Positions 7,407 through 14,621 of a stretch of DNA of 39,794 nt are shown here, piece after piece. Source of the DNA: Proteobacteria bacterium CG1_02_64_396 (GTDB lineage Bacteria; Pseudomonadota; MNWR01; CG1-02-64-396). The notes under the pieces were generated by a model, which made no database searches, was not told the origin of the DNA, and was given only the letters and a program-made list of their open reading frames with translations. Every line of letters begins with the position of its first letter. Position 1 is the first letter of the stretch. The position numbers and the translations under genes are program-made. Where the stretch lies: contig MNWR01000105.1 of assembly GCA_001872725.1 (NCBI GenBank), positions 42,474-82,267 of the forward strand, given 5' to 3'.

Positions 7407-7759
7407 CACCCTTGCCCTCCTTGCTGTCTTGCCTCGGGGGGACGGGCATTGCGGCGCAGGTAATCGAGGATGATCGCCTCGTCCTGAGCGGGAGGCAGCG
7501 GCACCCCCAGGTTGGCCATGTTGCGCTTCATCAAGCCGATGACCTTGGGCCAGGTAGCGGCGTCGAAGGCGGTCGGCTGGGGGCGGAGGTGGCAAATGTT
7601 GCAGCGGCGCACAAAAATCTTGGCCGCGTCGCTATCGGACTCGGGCAGCCCGGCCAAGAGTTTCTGCACCCCGTCGTTGGCAGCGGCGGTGGGGGAACTC
7701 GATTGACCACACCCGGCCAGCAAGAACAGGGTGCAGAACGCAATGGGGATGAGCTTCAT
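7406..7759 (-). CDS. Monohaem cytochrome c lipoprotein
   Basis: A 117-residue protein with a lipoprotein signal (FCTLFLLAGC) and one haem c site CNICH preceded by FVRRC. The methionine ligand is probably in LMKRNMANLGVPLP, followed by a short helix DEAIILDYLRRNA that matches the end of small class I cytochromes c. It should sit on the periplasmic face of a membrane and carry electrons. It is placed between a two-helix membrane protein and the FixH-like lipoprotein, downstream of two polyferredoxin genes, so it may be the terminal carrier of that redox module. The start is uncertain: upstream in-frame ATG codons at 7780 and TTG at 7816 exist, but 7759 gives the cleanest signal peptide. Confidence 0.82.
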   Translation of the reverse strand: MKLIPIAFCTLFLLAGCGQSSSPTAAANDGVQKLLAGLPESDSDAAKIFVRRCNICHLRPQPTAFDAATWPKVIGLMKRNMANLGVPLPPAQDEAIILDYLRRNARPPEARQQGGQG

Positions 7760-7824
7760 GAAGAGCGGATTTCCGTGCATCGAAGGGAGAAAAGGTCCGT
7801 GGCGAATGGAATCCAACCGACCGA

Positions 7825-8181
7825 TCAGGGCAAATGGTCGTCCCGCTGCTCCTCGTCCGGCTTCTTACGGCCATTGTAGTGGACCATGTACCAGATCAAA
7901 GCGCCAAAGAAGGTGACGTAGGCAATCGCCCCCACCTTGCCCCAGGTAAACCAGGAGCGCTGTTCCAGAACCACCCCGGTCGCCCCCTCGGGCACCACGG
8001 TTTTCTGCCCCCAAAAGGGGTAGTCGAGCCCCACCGCCATCACCAACAGCAGCAGAAAAATCGCCACCAGCCACATGGGGAAGCCCCGTCCGCTCGGCTC
8101 TTGGTCCATCGAGGCGAGCAACTCGGCGTCGGTCATCTCCCGCTGCTCTTCCACCTGCTTTTTGGGTTTGCGTGCGCTCAT
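7825..8181 (-). CDS. Two-helix membrane protein of unknown function in the polyferredoxin cluster
   Basis: A 118-residue protein with a charged N-terminal stretch (SARKPKKQVEEQREMTDAELLAS), a membrane helix at about residues 35-53 (MWLVAIFLLLLVMAVGL), a periplasmic loop with YPFWGQKTVVPEGATGVVLEQRSWFTWGK, a second helix at about 85-103 and a short polar tail. I do not recognise the family. Its start overlaps the upstream polyferredoxin stop as ATGA, which indicates coupled translation and a likely physical partnership. The aromatic-rich loop with two WG motifs is the most distinctive part. It could be a small subunit anchoring the cytochrome c; this is inference. Confidence 0.72.
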   Translation of the reverse strand: MSARKPKKQVEEQREMTDAELLASMDQEPSGRGFPMWLVAIFLLLLVMAVGLDYPFWGQKTVVPEGATGVVLEQRSWFTWGKVGAIAYVTFFGALIWYMVHYNGRKKPDEEQRDDHLP

Positions 8182-9410
8182 GGGGTCTCCCGAATGTACA
8201 TCGCGGCGTCGCGGTAGAGGTCGTCCCCGATCCTGGCCTCGGCCATCAGGCGGTGGGATCCGGGGGGGAGGGTTTCGGGGGCAATCCACAGGTCGATGAC
8301 GACCCGCCCGCCGGGGGGCACCTTGGTGGGCAGAGCGCCGATCCGGTACTGGTCGGGCTCCAACCCCTTGATCGCCAAGCTGAAGGGGCGGGGGACCAGC
8401 ATCTTGTTCGATAGGTCGATCACGTAGTGCTCAGGCTGCTTCCATTTGGCGGCCGCCGCCATCGCCAGGTGGCCCGACTCCCACTGACTCAAGCCGTACA
8501 CCAGCATGCTCGCCACCCCCAAAAAGGCGGGGATGAGCCACTGCAAGCGACTGCGCAGCGCCGGACGGCCCATCTCCTCTTCGTGGCCAAAGGCGAACGA
8601 GAGGATCGACCCCCTACCCTGGCGCCCCTGGTACCCGGCGCAGGCCTCGATGCACTGCCCGCAATTCACGCAGTGGGTATAGGTCGCCACATCGCGGGGA
8701 TCGATCCCCAAAAAGCAGGAGCTGGAGCAGGCCTGGCACGAGGGGCATTCGCTCAAGCGGGTTTCGTCAAAGCTGATCCGCACCGTGTGGTCGGTCTTGA
8801 AGATGTGTTGCCACAGGGCGTAGACGCACAGGTACTTGCAGTAGAAGTGCCGCACCATCGCGAAATCGACGAAAAAGGCGAATGCGAACAAAGAGAAGAG
8901 CCAGCCGGTGTAGGGGGGGATATCGACGTTGTCGGCGAAGGTAACAAAGGCCCAAACCGCCTGGGGGGGCAAGAAGTAAAGCAGGGGGATCAAGGCGAAG
9001 AACATCCCGAGCAGCGCCGCCAACCCCAGCACCGGCAGCCAGCGCCACCATCCGCTCAGCCCCTTGCGCTGCGCCAGGGTCTGCTCCGGGTCGACCTGTT
9101 CCATCCCCTGCCGGGTGCGTTTGCCGATCCAGCGGGTGATGGTCTTATCGACCAACTCCGACAGGGTGTTCTGGGGGCAGGCCCAACCGCAGAAGACCAT
9201 TCCCAACACCGAATAGAGCAGCATCAGCCCCAGGGCGATGGTTCCCCACAAGGGGAAGACAACCCCGAAATCGCTCCACCAGATCTGCCGATCAAGGATG
9301 ACGAAGGCCCCTTGAAGAACATCGATGCGCAGCAATCCCGATACGGGAATGGCGACCAGCACCAGAATGAACAACGTCTGAACGAGGCGACGTGTGGTCA
9401 CTAGTTTCAC
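8178..9410 (-). CDS. FixG/CcoG-type membrane polyferredoxin (second copy)
   Basis: About 410 residues with an N-terminal helix, RIDVLQGAFVI, the signature CGWACPQNTLSELVDK, further membrane helices, two 4Fe-4S motifs (CPSCQACSSSC and CVNCGQCIEAC), another helix, and a C-terminal beta-sandwich after residue 310. CcoG proteins reduce copper during cbb3 oxidase maturation and related members carry electrons across the membrane. The ORF could open at 9518, but an intrinsic terminator of the upstream gene lies at 9468-9503, so a GTG at 9410 (or 9401) is more likely; the exact start is not certain. It is a paralogue of the gene just upstream, sharing the unusual CGWACPQNTLSE motif, but its second half differs greatly. 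Confidence 0.83.
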   Translation of the reverse strand: MKLVTTRRLVQTLFILVLVAIPVSGLLRIDVLQGAFVILDRQIWWSDFGVVFPLWGTIALGLMLLYSVLGMVFCGWACPQNTLSELVDKTITRWIGKRTRQGMEQVDPEQTLAQRKGLSGWWRWLPVLGLAALLGMFFALIPLLYFLPPQAVWAFVTFADNVDIPPYTGWLFSLFAFAFFVDFAMVRHFYCKYLCVYALWQHIFKTDHTVRISFDETRLSECPSCQACSSSCFLGIDPRDVATYTHCVNCGQCIEACAGYQGRQGRGSILSFAFGHEEEMGRPALRSRLQWLIPAFLGVASMLVYGLSQWESGHLAMAAAAKWKQPEHYVIDLSNKMLVPRPFSLAIKGLEPDQYRIGALPTKVPPGGRVVIDLWIAPETLPPGSHRLMAEARIGDDLYRDAAMYIRETP

Positions 9411-9467
9411 GAATAACCCGCCGAGAAAAGGGAATCGCCGGGGGCTTGACCGGCCCACGTCGAACCC

Positions 9468-9503
9468 AAAAAAACGGGGCGGCCCCCTCAAAGGACCGCC
9501 CCG
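9468..9503 (-). terminator. Intrinsic terminator between the two polyferredoxin genes
   Basis: Read on the minus strand: CGGGGCGG stem (9503-9496), loop, CCGCCCCG (9482-9475), then TTTTTTT (9474-9468). This is a textbook Rho-independent terminator 28 bases after the stop of the first polyferredoxin gene. It implies that the second copy has its own promoter or depends on read-through. Confidence 0.85.
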
Positions 9504-9530
9504 CATTCCTTGCCACATGGATGCGCGAGG

Positions 9531-10913
9531 TTATTCCTCTTCGCCACCCTCTTCGCCGTCATCCTCTTGCCCCACCGTCGGCATCCCGGCATCGAAGCCC
9601 TGCTCGGGGACGATGGTGTCGGGGGCGGCCACCGCCATCACAACGGTCGCCCGGTCGATCAGGCGGATGTCGGGGCGGTCGGGGGAGGTCAGGACCACAA
9701 CCAGGGTGTTGGATCCCGCCTGAAGCTTGGTCGGATCGAGCCGGACGGTCAGGGGAATACTCAGCTCTTGACCGGGACCGGCCGGAAGATCCTTGTCGAC
9801 GAAGCTTAACACCTCGGGATTGATGCCACGAACCTCAATGTGGTAGTTGCGCGGCGCCAACGCCTTGTTGAGCACCCGAATGCGGTACTGGCTCTCGGCC
9901 ACCCCGTCTGCACCTTGGGCCGACAGGTTCTGCTTCAGCGACAGATTCAGATCGACCGGAACATAGGCCGACCAGCCATAGATCAACATGCCGGTGAAGA
10001 TCGCCATCAGCGCCAGGGGGGCGCCGACCTTGAGCCAATCGATGCCGCCGAACTTCTGACGCACGTTGTTGAACCAGCCGAACCAACCCTCGTAGAACTT
10101 CAGCAGAGGGGCACGGCCCCGCTTTTCGTTGACCACCTCGCAGGCGGTGATGCACTCGCCGCAATCGACGCAAAGATCTTGGGCCTCGGGGGTGCGGGGA
10201 TCGAGGTACATGAAACACGAGACGTTGCACAACTGGCAGGTTTTGCACTCGTCGGAGCGCTTTTCATCGAACACCAGCTTCATCACCCGCTTATTCCAGA
10301 ACACCACCGGCATCAGCTTGTAGGGGCACAAATAGCGGCACCAGGCGTGGCGGATGGTGAAGATGTCGATGAAGACGACGAAGAAGCCGAGCCAGAAGAA
10401 CATCCAGAAGTTGTCGACCTGATGGGTGGCGGTGCCGGTCAGTTGCCGCACCACCTCCATCGGCTCGAAGAAATAGAGCAGCAGGATCACCGCCGCCGCC
10501 GCCGAGGCGGCCGCTAGAATCAGGGTGATCCAGAGGTAGCTGGTCAGTTTGTTGCGCTGACCGGTGGTCTTGGTGGCGAACTTACCGTCGGCGGTGTCGA
10601 CCCCGATGGTCCCCTTACGCCCCAAGAACTTATGCATGATCTTGTCGGTGAACTCCGACAGGGTGTTCTGGGGGCAGGCCCAACCGCAAAAGGCGTTGCC
10701 CCACAGGGTGTAGATCAGGGCAAAGGCGGCGATGAGCAGCGCCCCCGATCCGAAAATCAGCGGGAAATTCCCCCAGAGCACATAGTGATTGAAGACGATG
10801 AAACGTCCGGTGGTGACGTCGATGCGCAAGATTCCGAGGACCGGAATCAACACGATCACCGCCAACACCGCGAATTCCAGCGTACGGCGTTTGGCATTCA
10901 TGCTCATGGCCAT
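9531..10913 (-). CDS. FixG/CcoG-type membrane polyferredoxin (first copy)
   Basis: A 460-residue protein with helix 1 at about 12-30, RIDVTTGRFIVFN, helix 2, the CGWACPQNTLSEFTDK motif near residue 77, two more helices, the arginine-rich RHAWCRYLCPYKLMP turn, two 4Fe-4S motifs (CKTCQLCNVSC and CVDCGECITAC), a last helix, and an Ig-like domain to the end, closing with an acidic tail (EDDGEEGGEEE). Known relatives (CcoG, RdxA, FixG) act as membrane copper reductases or electron conduits. AAAGGAG lies seven bases before the ATG. A divergent cysteine-rich MerR gene lies upstream, so redox- or metal-responsive control is likely. The acidic tail is absent from the second copy. Confidence 0.87.
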   Translation of the reverse strand: MAMSMNAKRRTLEFAVLAVIVLIPVLGILRIDVTTGRFIVFNHYVLWGNFPLIFGSGALLIAAFALIYTLWGNAFCGWACPQNTLSEFTDKIMHKFLGRKGTIGVDTADGKFATKTTGQRNKLTSYLWITLILAAASAAAAVILLLYFFEPMEVVRQLTGTATHQVDNFWMFFWLGFFVVFIDIFTIRHAWCRYLCPYKLMPVVFWNKRVMKLVFDEKRSDECKTCQLCNVSCFMYLDPRTPEAQDLCVDCGECITACEVVNEKRGRAPLLKFYEGWFGWFNNVRQKFGGIDWLKVGAPLALMAIFTGMLIYGWSAYVPVDLNLSLKQNLSAQGADGVAESQYRIRVLNKALAPRNYHIEVRGINPEVLSFVDKDLPAGPGQELSIPLTVRLDPTKLQAGSNTLVVVLTSPDRPDIRLIDRATVVMAVAAPDTIVPEQGFDAGMPTVGQEDDGEEGGEEE

Positions 10914-10952
10914 GGGGGGTCTCCTTTACTCGTCGGGAGAAGAGAACAACAA

Positions 10953-10986
10953 TTGATAGCCAGATATGGCATTATTAGATAATAAT
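10953..10986. promoter_or_regulatory. AT-rich palindromic control region upstream of the polyferredoxin cluster
   Basis: ATTATTA (10971-10977) and TAATAAT (10980-10986) form a perfect 7-bp palindrome with two central bases in a short AT-rich island in otherwise GC-rich DNA. Next to it, GCCA-gata-TGGC (10959-10970) is a second small dyad and TTGAT at 10953-10957 matches one FNR half-site without its partner. The island lies 40-75 bases upstream of the first polyferredoxin ATG and is the likely promoter/operator. Confidence 0.45.
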
Positions 10987-11020
10987 AATATTCATGGTCC
11001 CCGGCTGCAAGAAGAACGTT

Positions 11021-11228
11021 GGGGAAACGCTGATTCAAGGCCTCCTGCCTTGAATCAGCACGCCTGGCAAAAACCAAAAGTAGGTGCCCTGAGGCGGCGA
11101 TGGTTTTTGCTTTGCTTTCAAAATCAGCAGAGCTTCAGCGACTTAGGTCGCCTTCTACATACGTTCCTGATTTTGGCTGCCCATCCGTGGGCCGCTCGGA
11201 AGCGCGAATCAATCAGCGCCTCCTTAGG
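11021..11228 (+). repeat. Hairpin-rich intergenic repeat, copy A
   Basis: About 208 bases made of successive stem-loops. The first is a perfect 12-bp stem CTGATTCAAGGC/GCCTTGAATCAG (11030-11058, loop CTCCT). Then come a weak stem around TGCCCTGAGGCG, GCGAC-TTAG-GTCGC (11138-11151), GCCCA-TCCG-TGGGC (about 11179-11193) and GGAAGCGC/GCGCCTCC (11198-11223). It matches copy B in inverted orientation with roughly nine of ten bases identical. It lies just upstream of the merR gene. Sequences between the stems are conserved too (for example CGTTCCTGATTTTGGC). Confidence 0.85.
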
Positions 11229-11270
11229 GGATCCGCAACCGCCGGCTCGGGCCGCTTCAGGAGGTTCGCC

Positions 11271-11726
11271 ATGAACGACAACCAGCATGACGAAGAACCA
11301 CAACCGGGGTTCTTCAAGATCGGGGTGGTGGCCGAAAGCCTGGGGATTTCGCTGCGCACCATCCATATGTACGAACGCGAGGGGTTGCTGCTCGCCGCCC
11401 GGACCCCCGGCGGCACGCGGCTGTTCACCGAGGACGACATCGCCTGGATCGCCACCATCCGCGACCTGATTCAATCGGGGGTGGGGATCGAGGGAATCCG
11501 CCGTTTGCTGGCGCTCATCCCCTGTTGGGAGCTCAAACCCTGCTCCCCCGAGCAGCGGCTGGCCTGCCCCTTGGTGCGCGAGGGTGTCTACCCCTGCTGG
11601 TCGAACCGCGAGCGGATGTGCACCGAAACGGTGGCCGAATGCCGCAATTGCCGGGTCTACACCGCCCGCTTTGACGCCACCAATCTAAAAGGGCGGTTTC
11701 GCATCAATCTGAATCCGAACGACTGA
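11271..11726 (+). CDS. MerR family regulator with a seven-cysteine C-terminal domain
   Basis: A 151-residue protein. Residues 14-80 form a MerR-type winged helix (FKIGVVAESLGISLRTIHMY, EREGLL, TPGGTRLFTEDDI). After the linker come seven cysteines in 43 residues: C85, C91, C99, C109, C117, C124 and C127, with PCW seen twice. This could bind an iron-sulfur cluster or zinc, making it a redox or metal sensor; family members twist promoters with long spacers to activate genes. CAGGAGG at 11259-11265 supports the ATG at 11271, and the longer ORF reads through repeat A. It is divergent from the two-polyferredoxin cluster, its most likely target. It is bounded on both sides by inverted repeat copies. 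Confidence 0.85.
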   Translation: MNDNQHDEEPQPGFFKIGVVAESLGISLRTIHMYEREGLLLAARTPGGTRLFTEDDIAWIATIRDLIQSGVGIEGIRRLLALIPCWELKPCSPEQRLACPLVREGVYPCWSNRERMCTETVAECRNCRVYTARFDATNLKGRFRINLNPND

Positions 11727-11743
11727 TCCCCAAAAAAGAGGCG

Positions 11744-11763
11744 GGACGGTTCTGCTGCCGTCC
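11744..11763 (+). terminator. Weak hairpin after merR
   Basis: GGACGG (11744-11749) pairs with CCGTCC (11758-11763) eighteen bases after the merR stop. No T-run follows, so termination here is uncertain. Confidence 0.3.
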
Positions 11764-11808
11764 TGTTGACCCCCCCCTATCCCTCGGTTGTTCCTCCGCG
11801 TCGTCACC

Positions 11809-12016
11809 TCAAGGGAAGCGCCGATTGATTCGCGCTTCCGAGCGGCCCACGGATGGGCCGCCAAAATCAGGAACGTAAGTAGGAGGCGACCTAAGTCGCC
11901 GAAGCTCTGCCGATTTTGCAAGCAAAGCAAAAAACACGTCGCCTCAAGGCGCCTACTTCTGGTTTTTGCGAAGCGTGCTGAAAAAAGGCAGGAGGCCTTG
12001 AATCAACGTTTCTTTA
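11809..12016 (-). repeat. Hairpin-rich intergenic repeat, copy B (inverted relative to copy A)
   Basis: Read on the minus strand it runs parallel to copy A: AAACGTTGATTCAAGGCC at its start, CGCCTTGAGGCG, GGCGAC-TTAG-GTCGCC, GGCCCATCCGTGGGCC, and GGAAGCGC...GGCGCTTCC at the end. Stems 2 and 3 are longer than in copy A, while the first stem is partly disrupted. Its left edge TTAA gives the TAA stop codon of comEC (12014-12016). Together, copies A and B form an inverted repeat around merR. Confidence 0.85.
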
Positions 12017-14353
12017 AGGCGAGCTTTCAGATCGCGCCCAAGGCACCGCCCAGCGCCAAAGGGTGAGCGCCTCCGGCGCCGTATCGCGCGCCTGCCGCAC
12101 CCCCCCCTGACTCACCGCGATGGCGCCACCGTCGGCGGTGTTCCACACCCGCCCCCCCAACGCCAGGTAACGCGCCACCACCTCGGGGGCCGGGAACCCG
12201 TAACGGTTGAGGTATCCCGCGCTGACCAGCACCCGACGGGGCGCGACCGCCGCCACCATGGCGGGGGTCGAGGAGGTGCGCGAGCCGTGGTGGGGCATGA
12301 GCATCCCCTCGGCGCGGGGCCAGTCGATCTGCCCCTCTTGCCGCCGCTCCAGGTCGCCCGGCAAAAGCCAGCGCCCCAGGGGGAAATCCACCGCCAGTAC
12401 CAAGCTGTTGCCGTTGCCGCTACCGCCCCCCTCGGCGGGGGGCCAAAGCACCTGCACAGCCAAAACCCCTGCCCGCCGATCCATTCCCCGGTGCAAGGTG
12501 ACGATCTCGACCCCCTGCCGCTGTGCCTGGCGCTGCAAGGCGCGCCAAAACCCAGGGGGATCCTCGCCGAGCGACGGCGGCGCCCAGATCTGCCCCACCG
12601 GCATGGCGCTCAGCACCCCCGCCGCCGCCCCGCCGTGATCCTGTTGCCGGTGGGAGACCACCAGTGCATCGAGCCGAGTCACCCCCAAGGCGCGTAAGGC
12701 GGGGGCAATGGCGTCGAAACCGGGGTCGAACCGGGGCGACGAGCGTCCCCCGGCGTCGATCAACCAAGCGTGGCCGTCCCCCCCCCGGATGACAACCGCC
12801 TGCGCCTGCCCCACATCGAGGGCGACCAGCAGCGGCGCATCGGCCGGTTGGGGGGGCAGGTTGGGCAGCGCCATCGCCAAGGCGGCCAACGCCACCCCCA
12901 AGCCGCCCCCCCGCCACGCTCCGCTACGCCCTCGCAGCGCCAGCCCCACACCGATCAGCCCCAAAAGGCTTGCCCCCAACACCGCCGGAATGGCGGGGTA
13001 CCAAGGGGGAAGCCACGCCAAACCCCAGGCCAGCCCCCGCTCCAGCAGGTCGATGACGTAGTCGAGCCCGGCCAAAATCGCGGCGGCGGGGGTGGTCAGC
13101 CCCAATGCCCACAACACCGCTACCGCCAGCACCCCCGGCACCAAAACGAAGGTGGTTAAGGGGATCGCCACCGCGTTGGCGGGGAGGCTTAAGCTGGGAA
13201 TTTGCCCGAAAAACCAAATGCCCCAAGGGGCGGTGGCCAGCGAGGCGACCCCGGTGGCCAGCACCATGGCGGCGGCGGGGCGTATGAACTGGGGGAGGCG
13301 TTGCAAGGCAGAGGTCATGAGGGGCAGCGCCGCCAGCAGGGCGCCGACTGCCGAAAACGAAAGCCAAAAACCGGGACCGAGCAGATCGGCGGGGTCGGCC
13401 AGCGCCAGCCACGCCGCCGCCCAAGCCAGGGCCAAACCGGGCGAATGGCGACGGTCGAACAGCCAGCCGGCCATGAGGAAGGCGGCCATCACCACCGCCC
13501 GGATGGTGGGGACCGACCACCCGGCCAGCGCCCCGAAGGCGATCCCAGCCAGCAGTCCCGCCCCCGCAGCCCAGGCCTCAATGCGGTGGCGCTGACACCA
13601 CCAAGGGGCAAGTCGCGGCAGCCCCCGCCCCACCACCCAGAAGACTCCACCAATCACCAGCCCCACATGCAGACCCGAAATCGCCAGCAGATGGGCGACC
13701 CCGCTTTGTTGCCACAGCTGCCGCTCGCTGCGCCCCAATCCCCCCCGCTCCCCCAAACCCAGGGCGGTGAGAATGGCGGGGTGGTGGGGGTTTTGGGCCC
13801 AGATCCAGCGTTGCAGGCCGCCCCGAAACGAGGTGGGGGCGGCGCTCCAGTCCACCGCCTTGACGTAACCGGTGGCGCCGATTCCCTCGCGGGTCAAGTA
13901 GTCTTCAAAACTCGACACCCCGAAGTTGCGGCTGCTATGGGGGGGGAAGAGCCGTAGGGTCGCCTGAGCCTGGGTGCCGATCACCCAATCGTCGGGGGTC
14001 CGGGTTAGGCGCAGCAGCCAGGGCTGGCCGTCGATGCTGGCGTGGGCAATCACTCCCCCCCCGCCCCCCTGCTCGACGCTCAAGGTTGCGGTGACGGTCG
14101 CCGGAGCGGGCCACGGGTCGGGGGGCGCACTGCGCACCTGCCCCCACAAGCAGCCCAGCCCGACAGCCAACGCCACCCCCAAAGCGGCCAAACGGTGCGG
14201 TGAAGGGCGCAGCAGGGCGGCGCCGGAGGCCAGTCCCATTGCAGCCGCAGCCCAGCCAACCATCCCCGCCGCTCCAGCAGTCACCCCCATCACCCAGCTC
14301 CACAACATCCAGGGCAACCAGGGTGAGGTACCGCGGACTCGATCCGCCTCCAT
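12014..14353 (-). CDS. comEC: ComEC/Rec2 family DNA-uptake channel protein
   Basis: A 779-residue protein with N-terminal helices, an OB-like periplasmic domain (about 75-200), the competence core with SGVAHLLAISGLHVGLV near residue 220 and many membrane helices to about 490, and a C-terminal metallo-beta-lactamase-like domain (DVGQAQAVVIRGG, LIDAGGRSS, VVSHRQQDHGG, MLMPHHGSRTSST). ComEC forms the inner-membrane channel for single-stranded DNA in transformation. In the metal motif the expected Asp of HxDxDH is Gln (HRQQDH), so nuclease activity of this domain is doubtful. AAGGAG seven bases before the ATG supports the start. The stop codon lies at the edge of repeat copy B. No other competence genes are in the window. 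Confidence 0.9.
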   Translation of the reverse strand: MEADRVRGTSPWLPWMLWSWVMGVTAGAAGMVGWAAAAMGLASGAALLRPSPHRLAALGVALAVGLGCLWGQVRSAPPDPWPAPATVTATLSVEQGGGGGVIAHASIDGQPWLLRLTRTPDDWVIGTQAQATLRLFPPHSSRNFGVSSFEDYLTREGIGATGYVKAVDWSAAPTSFRGGLQRWIWAQNPHHPAILTALGLGERGGLGRSERQLWQQSGVAHLLAISGLHVGLVIGGVFWVVGRGLPRLAPWWCQRHRIEAWAAGAGLLAGIAFGALAGWSVPTIRAVVMAAFLMAGWLFDRRHSPGLALAWAAAWLALADPADLLGPGFWLSFSAVGALLAALPLMTSALQRLPQFIRPAAAMVLATGVASLATAPWGIWFFGQIPSLSLPANAVAIPLTTFVLVPGVLAVAVLWALGLTTPAAAILAGLDYVIDLLERGLAWGLAWLPPWYPAIPAVLGASLLGLIGVGLALRGRSGAWRGGGLGVALAALAMALPNLPPQPADAPLLVALDVGQAQAVVIRGGDGHAWLIDAGGRSSPRFDPGFDAIAPALRALGVTRLDALVVSHRQQDHGGAAAGVLSAMPVGQIWAPPSLGEDPPGFWRALQRQAQRQGVEIVTLHRGMDRRAGVLAVQVLWPPAEGGGSGNGNSLVLAVDFPLGRWLLPGDLERRQEGQIDWPRAEGMLMPHHGSRTSSTPAMVAAVAPRRVLVSAGYLNRYGFPAPEVVARYLALGGRVWNTADGGAIAVSQGGVRQARDTAPEALTLWRWAVPWARSESSP

Positions 14354-14397
14354 GCGGCGCTCCTTGGGGTCTAGAAAGACAGGATCACATGCGGCTC

Positions 14398-14556
14398 ACG
14401 CAAAGCCGCTAAGAAAACGCTGAATAAAGGCCTCCTGCCTTCTTCGGCAGGGCTTCGGCGACTTAGGTCGCCTCCTACGACGGCGCTATTTTGGCGGCCC
14501 CTCCCTGGGGCGCTCGGAAGCGCCATTCAATCAGCGCCTCCTTAGCGGCTTTGCGT
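14398..14556 (+). repeat. Hairpin-rich intergenic repeat, copy C, with long terminal inverted repeats
   Basis: Perfect 16-bp arms ACGCAAAGCCGCTAAG (14398-14413) and CTTAGCGGCTTTGCGT (14541-14556) enclose a shortened copy of the repeat. With a small mismatch the arms extend to 26 bases (from CATGCGG at 14388). The interior keeps AAGGC-CTCCT-GCCTT, GGCGAC-TTAG-GTCGCC, a GCCCC/GGGGC stem in place of GCCCA/TGGGC, and the final CAGCGCCTCC. The segment between the first and third stems of copy A is missing. It lies between the deacetylase and comEC genes, both on the minus strand, and could act as a terminator or RNA-stability element. Confidence 0.85.
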
Positions 14557-14621
14557 CGACCGCATGGATGCGGGAGGTAGAGCCGCAGGGCAATTTCCGA
14601 GAACCGCCTTTGCCGTCGGTC

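Noticed and set aside
10953-10966. An FNR binding site upstream of the first polyferredoxin gene
   Set aside because: Only the TTGAT half is present; the second half-site does not match, so FNR control is not claimed.
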